DNA of 64,000 nt from Rhizomys pruinosus (Eukaryota; Chordata; Mammalia; Rodentia; Spalacidae). The position numbers were made by a program, and so were the translations under genes. Below, in pieces: positions 56,186-64,000 of the stretch. The stretch's first letter is position 1. Each line of letters starts with the position of its first letter. Under the pieces are notes generated by a model. The model did no database searches and was not told where the DNA came from. It worked only from the letters and a program-made list of their open reading frames with translations. The stretch covers positions 847,174 through 911,173 of the forward strand of contig VZQC01009601.1 of NCBI GenBank assembly GCA_009823505.1, written 5' to 3'.

Positions 56186-56573
56186 AGGGGCCAGGGAGAT
56201 GACTCGTGGTTATGAGTACTGACTGCTGTTTCAGGGAACCCAGCACTCACGTAGTGGCCAATAACCATCCATAACTCCAGTTCCAGGGGGTCCGATGCCC
56301 TCTTCTGACCTCAGGGGATCCAATGCCCTCTTCTGACCTCAGGGGATCCGATGCTCTCTTCTGACCTCAGGGGATCCCATGCCCTCTTCTGACCTTAGGG
56401 GATCCGATGCCCTCTTCTGACTTCAGGGGATCCGATGCTCTCTTCTTACCTCAGGGGATCCAATGCCCTCTTCTGACCTCTGCAGCCATTGCACAGCACA
56501 GGTGCACTTACATGTGGGCAATATGCTTATACACATAAAAAATAAAAATAATAAATAAAAAATATTTTTAAAA
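56186..56573 (+). mobile_element. B2/B3 SINE with internal 28-bp expansion
   Basis: The head (GCCAGGGAGATGACTCGTGG…) and A/T tail are B2-like, but the middle is lengthened by repeats of CCGATGCCCTCTTCTGACCT + CAGGGGAT (28 bp). TCCgATGCCC occurs at 56291 and, in variant forms, every 28 bp to about 56460. A single copy of this segment is normal in B2/B3. Confidence 0.9.
56285..56480. repeat. 28-bp minisatellite inside the SINE, ~7 copies
   Basis: Units alternate CCGATGC and CCAATGC, CCCTC and TCTC, GACCTCAG and GACTTCAG. Substitutions spread between units indicate several rounds of duplication. Confidence 0.92.
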
Positions 56574-56583
56574 GAATTGAAAT

Positions 56584-56790
56584 GGGTGCTAGAGAGATTG
56601 CTCAGTGGTTAAGGACATGGACTGCTCTTGCAGAGATGTAGGTTTGAGTCCCAGCTCCCATTTAGGTGGCTCACAGCCACCTGTAACTCCAGCCCTAGGG
56701 CATCTGACACTTCTGGGCACCAGCACTCACATCTGTGTGTAGACCCCAACAGACACACACATACGCAGGTAATTTAAAATAAGAAAACAA
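56584..56790 (+). mobile_element. B3-type SINE
   Basis: GGGTGCTAGAGAGATTGCTCAGTGG, GGTTTGAGTCCCAGC, CTGGGCACCAGCACTCACATC, then a CA-rich tail. Older subfamily than the CGACACGGG copies. Confidence 0.85.
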
Positions 56791-56799
56791 ACATGTTGC

Positions 56800-58480
56800 C
56801 CCCCCCCGATAAATATTGCCACAGCACAGAACAGACTGTCTGAATCGTTCAGATGTCTAAAAGAACCATGTTCCCTTTCCACTGTTCTGAAACATTGATA
56901 ATAATGAAGTTGGTTATAGAATTAACATACCTAAATATCTTCCTTTTCGTTCACACACATTTCACATTAGGATGAGGTTTTTATTTTAAAATAATAAATA
57001 GCCGTATATACTGATTTTTTAGAATGCTTTCTAGTGGGTATTCATGACTAGTTTTTACAACGCTGTATCTTCAGAGTTAGTGATTGGCAGAGAATCACAG
57101 ATGTAGCAATAACATGGATAATGGGACTGGTATGCATAATGACAGCTAAGCCAAAGCTTGTGCTCAGGTCTCTGATGTGCCAGGTGCTGAGGCCCTGCCT
57201 ATGCTGTTGAATTCTTTGAACAGTCCAAGGCACTTAGTGACTCATTTGCCTGAGGTCATCCAGTGACGGGCGTTGACTCACCTTGGCGTGGGCTGGTAAT
57301 TCCTTAAACTTGTGTTCTGGTTACATGGGGTAGCTTTTGCCCTGGAAGTAGGTGTGTGCACCACTCTTTGTCTTCCCCTTTCCTTGCTGTTGACCACTGA
57401 ATTGCCTTGTTAGAAATACCCTGGTGCTAAAGAAGACAGCATTGAATTCTCTGAAGCTGAGTTTGCACAGTTACCAGCTAGGAAAGCCTGTGTCTCTCAC
57501 CTTGCTACAGTGAAATGATTTCATTCCAGAATCTAGTCTGTGGAGTGTGAACGCAAACTGCACACAGAGCAAGGCTCGCCCCAAAGCACGCCTCCTGGCA
57601 GGAGCCTTCTTTCTTTGCACAGCGTTTAACAGGAATTAGAAGCATGTCACGCATCCCGGATTGAATTTGGTACTCTAGGATTATGACATAGTCTCAATAA
57701 TAAAGGTAAATGGCATCCCAGTATAATAGCCAAGGACATCGAATCCCTAATCTTTGCTTATTCAGATATTTACCGAGCACAGCCCCAGAAGTAGCTGAGA
57801 GCTTTTTTGGAAGAAAAGAAATGGAACAGAGCACCTGCATTCCCAAGGCTGAGGCCACCCTTTTGTTAGGTGTGCTGACTCTCAGGAGGGTGTGTGCATA
57901 TTGAATGTGTGGCCATGCTGGTCTAGGCAAGACGATGAGCTTCAAAAGGCAAAATGTTTTGTAACCCAGAAATGTAATTGTGAGTGGAATTGTTAAGTCT
58001 GATTCTGAAATGGGACCAAACTAGAGTGTAGACAGAGCACGTGTATGGGGCTGTACGTGTGTAGACAGAGCACATAGCTCCACTTGAATTCAGCCCCTAA
58101 TTCTATAGAGATCCAGCCTCTTGTCAGAGCAATGACAGTTGCTGACACAGCCCAGGGAGCAGCAGAGTTCTTCAAAGGAAGACAGAATCTTCCTTGCTGG
58201 CGATGGACTCATTTCCCCAGGAGCTGATGGTAGATAATAGGAGTCCACCTCAGCCAAAGGTGTGGGAGCCACCGCTTTGTAGCAGGGAAGAACTTCAAAG
58301 TGGGGAAGGTGAGCCATGAGCCGTGCACTTGCCCCAGGCTTGGGAGAGACACACGGAATGAGAATTCCGTCCTGTAAAAGTCACTGAACATTTTTCAGAC
58401 TGTCAGGCCAGCCTTTGTAGCTGTGGTTCTCAGGCCGGCTGAACTAAGACTGGCATATGTAATATTTTGGCATAAAAAAA
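56800..58480. other. Unassigned unique sequence, ~1.7 kb
   Basis: No SINE, LINE or minisatellite was recognised apart from a short GTGTAGACAGAGCAC duplication at 58026-58074. This is the longest repeat-poor stretch in the window. Open frames up to 83 codons lack support. Confidence 0.45.
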
Positions 58481-58486
58481 TAGCCA

Positions 58487-58705
58487 GGGGCTGGAGGGAT
58501 AACTCAGAAGGATAGGAGCACTGACTACTTCTGTAGGGAACCTGGGTTCAATTCCCAGCACCCACAAGGTAGCTAACATCCACCTGTAACTCCAGTGTCA
58601 ATGGGTCCGATGCCCTCTTCAGACCTCTGTGGGCTTTGCAGGACACAGGTGCACTTGCACACATGTAGGAAATACGTTCATATACTAAAATAAAAACAAT
58701 TAAAC
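58487..58705 (+). mobile_element. B2/B3-type SINE, older
   Basis: GGGGCTGGAGGGATAACTCAG, GGTTCAATTCCCAGCACCC, GGACACAGGTGCACTTGC, tail TAAAATAAAAACAATTAAA. Confidence 0.88.
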
Positions 58706-58771
58706 ATAACATGTGCAGTGCAGCTGAAGGCCAGAGCTTGGCATTGGGCGTCCTCCTCTGTCTCACCAGTT

Positions 58772-58938
58772 AGTTCTTGAGACAGGGTCTCTCATTGAAC
58801 CTGAAGCTCTCCAGTTCAGCTAGTGAGCTCTAGGGGGTCACTTGTCTCTGCTGACGGCTTTTATGTGGGTGCTGGGATCCAAACTCGGGTCCTCACATTT
58901 CACAGCAAGTACTTGACCAGCTGAGCCATCTCCAGGAT
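58772..58938 (-). mobile_element. Old composite SINE (B4-like)
   Basis: TTGAGACAGGGTCTCTCATTG…TTTTATGTGGGTGCTGGGATCCAAACTCGGGTCCTCACA…AGCAAGTACTTGACCAGCTGAGCCATCTCC, the reversed layout of a 7SL/tRNA-type SINE. Confidence 0.72.
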
Positions 58939-59113
58939 CCACCATTCCACCCATCTCGGCATACTGTTCAAAAGCATTCACTTAAGAGGCTGTGACCCTC
59001 ACCACTGCCTTCTCCAGAGCTTTCCCATCACCCTAGGGATGTGCTCTTACGAAACCTTTTTATATAGCTGCTAGCACATAGGAAATTGGGGTGATTTACA
59101 GTAACATCTTTTG

Positions 59114-59368
59114 TTTGTTTCATTTATTTATTTATTTATTTGTTTATTATTTAAGTGTATGAATGTACTGTCTGCATGTAGGTTTGTGCACCCGTGTCAA
59201 GCAATGCCGCGGAGGTCAGAAGAGGGTCTCGGATTCCCCTGGAACTGGAGTTCTCCTGGAATTGGAGTTACAGACGGTTCTCAGCCGCCATGTGGGTGCT
59301 GGGGACTGAACCCGGGTCCTCTACAAGAGCAGTTGATGCTCTTAACCGCTCGGTCATCTCTCCAGCCC
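59114..59368 (-). mobile_element. B2-type SINE, young
   Basis: (ATTT)n lead as reversed tail, full body with the 17-bp duplication. TGTTTGTTTC flanks it (from about 59111 and from about 59369). Confidence 0.92.
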
Positions 59369-60264
59369 TGTTTGTTTCTTTATTAGATAAGCACTTAGCT
59401 ATCTGATTTTTTAAAAATCAGATGACAAAGGGCAGAATAAAGTAAAATAAGCAATGATTCATGAGCTGGTAACAAGCTCATGATTGTAAGTTCTATAATG
59501 ACTTAAATGCTCAACTACAGACAGTGCCCTGGAGCTCAGCTTGTGCAAAAATAATACAGCAGCCTCATTCTTCACCTCCGCAGCTGGGAAGTAGATTTTC
59601 ATACTCCTAAGGCTGATGCTGAATGCTACCAGTTACTAAGCATTTTCCTGCATTAAACTAACAGTCTTATTTAATCCATATAACAGTCTAGCAAATAGCA
59701 AAGTAGGTGACTTTCATGATCTCATGAACTTGAAGCTTTTGTATTAAACTCTGGCATTTGGCTTTTCCTTGGGTGCTCTGGCAGGGTGGAGGGTAGGGAA
59801 GCTAGGTGGCTGTGGAGAGGCCTTCTCTAGGTGCCGACCCACAGTCATCATCTAACAAGTGCTGCTCTGCCATCAGAATGTGCTGCTGCTTTAAAGCCTG
59901 TGAAAATGGACCTAGAAAAGGAAGAATGTGCTTCTCTTCTCTTCCTCTTTCATATCCTTAAAAGGAAAACTCCCATGTAGTCAGAAGATAGAGTGGCATC
60001 TTAAGTAATGCAATGCCATTTGGTACCAGGTAATGTCCATTCTGCCCCAGATCCAAGCCTGCACAGCACCCCAAGTCTGTTACATTGTAGTTCTTTTATT
60101 GGTTTTCATAACTGGCCTGCTGGCCTGTGAGGACGTCCCCAGGACATCTCTCATTTCATCAGACTATCTCTAAGTAAGTGATAGCTCAGATATGAACTGG
60201 ATTGATAAACTTGATTGGCTGAAAGGGAAGAGCTTCCTCAGATGTTGGCCATGCTTTTAAAGAC
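59369..60264. other. Unassigned unique sequence
   Basis: No recognised repeat or exon. Confidence 0.45.
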
Positions 60265-60548
60265 CCAGCGAGCCATTTGGCCTTACTGCTGGCTGTCCTG
60301 ATTGGCATCCAGCCTCTTCTGCTTGTCCTCCCAACCCGGTGAGCCATTTGGCCTACTGCCACCTGTCCTGATTGGCATCTAGCCTCTTCTGCCCGTCCTC
60401 CCAACCTGGTGAGCCGTTTGGCCTTACCGCTGGCTGACCTGATTGGCATCCAGCCTCTTCTGCCCATCCTCCCAACCTGGTGAGCCATTTGGCCTACTGC
60501 TGGCTGTCCTGATTGGCATCCAGCCTCTTCTGCCCATCCTTCCAACAA
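60265..60548. repeat. Minisatellite, 71-bp unit, 4 copies
   Basis: GAGCCaTTTGGCCT recurs at 60270, 60341, 60411 and 60482. Units contain CTGATTGGCATCCAGCCTCT and TCCTCCCAACC.GGT. The last unit is cut short at TCCTTCCAACAAAG. The minus-strand 163-codon open frame reads through it. Confidence 0.93.
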
Positions 60549-61914
60549 AGAGCTCCATGGCCTTTTGTCTCCCCCCTCACCGACCAGTGAACCTGCAAAA
60601 CTCACAAGCAAGAAATGTCCTTTTCCTGACTCTGTAAGCAAAGAGCCAATTCTCTGAGGATCCAAGACCATGAACAAGCCTAACCTAATCTTCCTAGGCT
60701 TGACCTGCTCACCTCCTACTCCCTGGCTGCTCTTATCTCTGAGTTGGCCAGGGATGTCCCCTGCATCCCTGGGAACCTAGGGAAGATCAGTCAGCCATCA
60801 GAGCTTGGTCACCTGTCACCTGGACCCTCACGACTTGACTTGGCAGATCCTAGCACATTTGAGTAAATACTAGCCCTCTCGACACATAAAAGCTCGACCT
60901 GCACTGTTGATCCTGAAACTGTCCTTGTCTCCTGGGCATCATTAAGTCTTCCATAAATAGATTGTGACCTGGCCTTGATCGTTCTGAAAGAACTGTGACT
61001 TACTAAAGAGAGGGTGTTTGCAGAGCCATACCAAAGAGGCCACGGGATTGGAGGGCAAATGGCAGAGGACATGGGGTGTCCTCAGAGATGGTCCAGGACA
61101 AGCCAGGATGGGCTTCCAGGCATCCCCAGACCCTTTCTCAGCACAGGCTCCTTCTGGAAGCTCATAGGGGCTGTGGTGGGTGGTGCAGGTTGCATGGAGC
61201 TTGCCATTCGTGCAGCTACCGTCCGCTCTGCCGAGCTCTGAAGAGCCATGGCACCCATGGACCGTGGTGCAGACTCACACCTGGACCTCCACCCAACTCC
61301 TCGGGGCTCTTGCTAGACTGAGGCTTGACTGTGGTTCTCACACACAGAGCACACAGGAAAGAACCACACGAATCATAGTCTCTAGCTTTCCTCACAGGTG
61401 AGGTGACTGACAGCATCAAGCCCACCTTCCTGCCACTTCTGTCACTACAGTTTGTGCTGCAGCTTCAGTTTGTCAAGTGAAAACACGGTGCTGGCCTCTC
61501 TCATGTGCCCATCTCCCTGAGCCACGGCACACGCACATCCACGGCTCCTCCAGGGCCCCTATGCCTGCCCTCCCTGGTGTACTCAGATTTGGGGCCATTT
61601 TGTGGAGGTCAACTTGATGAGTATCCAGCACCTTGACCTTGCTTTTCAGGACATAGTATTTTGTGTCCCCAAGAAATTCTAGTTTCTCCTGAGGTGATCG
61701 TGGGAAACTGTGTTATGGTTTAAACAGATAGACCACACTCATCTTTCTTACAGCACCTTTAGGGTTTAGCTCCCTGTTAAAAACAGCTCCATCCTGGTTT
61801 CCAGTTTACCATCTCTCCTCTGGTCCTAGGAGCACCCATTCTCACACTGGAAGAAGCTGCAGATCTTGGGGCACCCCAGGTTCGATGCAGATCTAGGGCC
61901 AAGATCAGGAATTG
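60549..61914. other. Unassigned unique sequence
   Basis: About 1.4 kb without recognised repeats. Overlapping open frames of 60-90 codons on both strands, none with a known family. Confidence 0.4.
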
Positions 61915-61924
61915 ATGTTTCTTG

Positions 61925-62153
61925 GGCTTGGGAGATGGCTCAGTGGTTAAGAGCACTGGCTGCTCTTTAGAGGACCCAGGTTTGGTTCCCAGCACCCACA
62001 TGGCAGCTAACAGACAACCATAACTTGAGTTCCAGGGACTCTGACACCCACCTTCTTGCTCCTCAGGCATTCCGTGATGTGACTGCATTTACATACTTGC
62101 AGGCAAAACACTCATAGATGTAAAATAAAAATATTTCAATTTTTTAAAATTTT
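61925..62153 (+). mobile_element. B3-type SINE, 10-bp TSD
   Basis: TTGGGAGATGGCTCAGTGG, GGTTTGGTTCCCAGCACCC, GCAGGCAAAACACTCATAGATG, tail AAATAAAAATATTTC. ATGTTTCTTG flanks it (61915-61924 and 62154-62163). Confidence 0.9.
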
Positions 62154-62163
62154 ATGTTTCTTG

Positions 62164-63880
62164 AGCTAGGCAACTCCATGTTAGTTCTGTTGCCCAGCTT
62201 ACAGTGGCTCTGGAGTCGACTCACCCAGCACCATGAAAACAACAAGTCCACTTCTGACAGGTCCCAGGCAACACCAGTGGGATTTGTCTCAACTTTTAAC
62301 CACTATTTCTGTTAGTCTTATTATTTTACATGTAACATCTTCATAGTAGATAATAGTTGATTTCTTTGTTAGTCTCTAGCCCAGTTTCGATCCTTCAATA
62401 CAAAGGGGGACATGAAGAGATCAGAGGATGGGAGCCCTGACGAAGGTCTGTTCACGGTTCCTTCCCTCATCTTCCTTTGTCTTTCACTAAACTTTGATCA
62501 AACTCAACCACACGTTTATTTTTATTGGGCATCTTTGGTTGGTGTCAAGCCTAAGAGCTAGATTCAAAGGGAGATGAAATTCTTTTACTACTTTCAAGAC
62601 TTGAACTAATTCTAATGTTTTTAATTGCCCTGGTAATTCCCTGGATTCTCTAACTGATACACAAACCATTTCACCCCAGGCGCTTGGTAAAGGAGCCAGA
62701 ACAAGATTCTGTCTCTACAGGGCTGGTTCAGAAGCGTTACCACTCAGCTGCCAAGCCGCTGCTCTCAGTCACGTTTGCAAATAGTAGCTTTGTCTGTGTA
62801 TCCAAGAGTGCATTCAAGGGCCCAGAGAGTGTGGGCGTGAGCACGCCCATGTCCATGGTATAGTACAGAGTCACTGGGCATGCACTCGCCACTCGGACAC
62901 AAATCATCTCTGCCATCCTGGAGCAGGTGGAGGCTTTGTGTGCATAAAAATATGCACAGGTGGGGCCTCTAAGCACAGAAGGGCTTCCAGCGGGAGCTTG
63001 CCACAGATACTCGGAGGCCACGCAAACATCCTGAAGCCCAGGACACCCAGGCAGTGTTCCCTCCTGTGCAGTCCCAGCCACAGCTGAGCACCGCTGAGTT
63101 GTGCCCTGGTGGGAGTGACCACTAGGAGTGCCCTTCCTACTTTCCTGAGAGTCCCAGCCGCACACTGGCCTGTGCAGAGCCAGTGTGACTATCACCAGCT
63201 GCTGCTCTGCTCCATTGATGTGGTCACAGTTGTGAGTAGCAGTGGGCTGCCCGGACCCTGTGGCCATTCTGGCTGTATTTCCACGCCATGAGGGAACAGT
63301 GTTTATGTTGGTATATAGGGTCACAGGCAGCAGCCAGAAGCTGTGAGCTTTACGGCATGTCTCCATACACTGAGGGTTTACCGCATCAAGGATGCTGATA
63401 CTCTTAAACATAGCCCTTGTAGAGCGTATGTTATCCTACAGACCTGCAGTGTGTTTGCTAGGACCTCAGGAAGCTGAGCTCTGGAATGTAACTGCTGATT
63501 CAAAAAGAATCACTTAAAACTACAAGAGTTGAATGGTCCCTCTTCTGTCTGAGATTCATCATGGGCAGGGGCTCTGGGAAGCCAGGGTTAGTGCTTTTAA
63601 CCCTGTGCCTGGCACTCAGTATACACTCCATTAAACAACTATTGTCATTTGTTGGGGATACAAATGGGTATCTCCCCAGTAAACCCATTCTGCATTAGCT
63701 GGTTCTGTCTCCGTGGGCAATCTCTTTCTCTGCTTGATCCAGCCCTATGGCTGGGGTCACTTCAAGAGCAGCTTCGACAGTCAGCCTTGGAATCCATCTG
63801 ATACTATAGTTTATTTAGGCCAGAATAATTGCCATGTATTTGGAGGTCATGAAACACATACCAGACTCCACCAGTAAGGG
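62164..63880. other. Unassigned unique sequence with a 224-codon minus-strand open frame
   Basis: The minus-strand frame 63411-62737 is open for 224 codons and is not made of repeats. I recognise no domain, signal peptide or splice context. At this length a chance frame in a 64-kb window is plausible, so it is not called as a gene. Confidence 0.4.
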
Positions 63881-63883
63881 GTA

Positions 63884-64000
63884 GGAGGGGAGAGGGAGGA
63901 GAGGAGGGAGAGGCAAGAGAGGAGGGAGAGGGAGAGGGGAGAGAGGGAGGAGAGGAGGGAGAGGGAGGAGAAGAGGGAGAGGAGGGAGAGGGAGGAGAGG
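63884..64000. repeat. Polypurine (GGGAGA/GGAGGA)n tract, continues beyond the window
   Basis: At least 115 bp of almost pure G/A on the plus strand (GGGAGAGGGAGGAGAGGAGG-type), reaching the window end. Confidence 0.95.

Overview
The window looks like nuclear DNA of a muroid rodent, probably a cricetid-type lineage rather than mouse or rat. It is packed with B1 (7SL-derived) and B2/B3 (tRNA-derived) SINEs and carries L1 LINEs with rodent-type ORF1/ORF2. The youngest B2 copies share a 3' half (…ACGACACGGGTGCAC…CAGACAGTACATTC…) that I do not know from mouse or rat B2. There is no prokaryotic gene organisation, no CRISPR and no operon.

The only host gene I can support is the 3' part of MIPEP (mitochondrial intermediate peptidase, M3 metallopeptidase family) on the + strand. 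One 122-nt exon lies at 26364-26485 and one 74-nt exon at 28420-28493. Both have correct splice signals and join in phase. The 74-nt exon appears again at 34094-34167, inside a ~5.2 kb near-identical repeat of 27954-33206 that starts at a single N (33627). This is most simply a contig-overlap (false) duplication. The upstream exons, including the one with the HEXXH zinc site, and the terminal exon were not found. Everything else is intron, repeat or possibly 3' flank.

Layout. 1-16.5 kb: many minisatellites (52, 48, 37, 79, 47, 65, 45, 88 bp units, among others) separated by unique sequence and SINEs; the 65-bp array (6436-8244, about 28 copies) is the largest. 17.6-22.7 kb: an L1 with a 15-bp target-site duplication, 5'UTR, an ORF1 lacking its N-terminal part, and an uninterrupted 1277-codon ORF2 with all expected catalytic residues. 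25.4-27.1 kb: the 122-nt MIPEP exon, enclosed by tandem arrays, two of which share a 34-bp period. 28-38.9 kb: the second MIPEP exon, an internal L1 fragment and SINEs, all present twice because of the duplication. 39-39.9 kb: a 51-bp minisatellite split by an inserted dispersed repeat. 41.7-47.5 kb: a second, decayed L1 with a nested B2 and a 261-N gap. 47.5-64 kb: unique sequence with many SINEs, several short minisatellites (37, 20, 56, 28, 71 bp) and a purine tract running off the end.

I see no new coordinated genetic system. The most interesting points are the MIPEP exon squeezed between two 34-bp arrays, one of which begins at the 5' splice site; the L1 with intact ORF2 but deleted ORF1 and an ATCA-type tail; a B2/B1 chimeric SINE; a template-switch hairpin in the older L1; and assembly artefacts that would mislead gene models.
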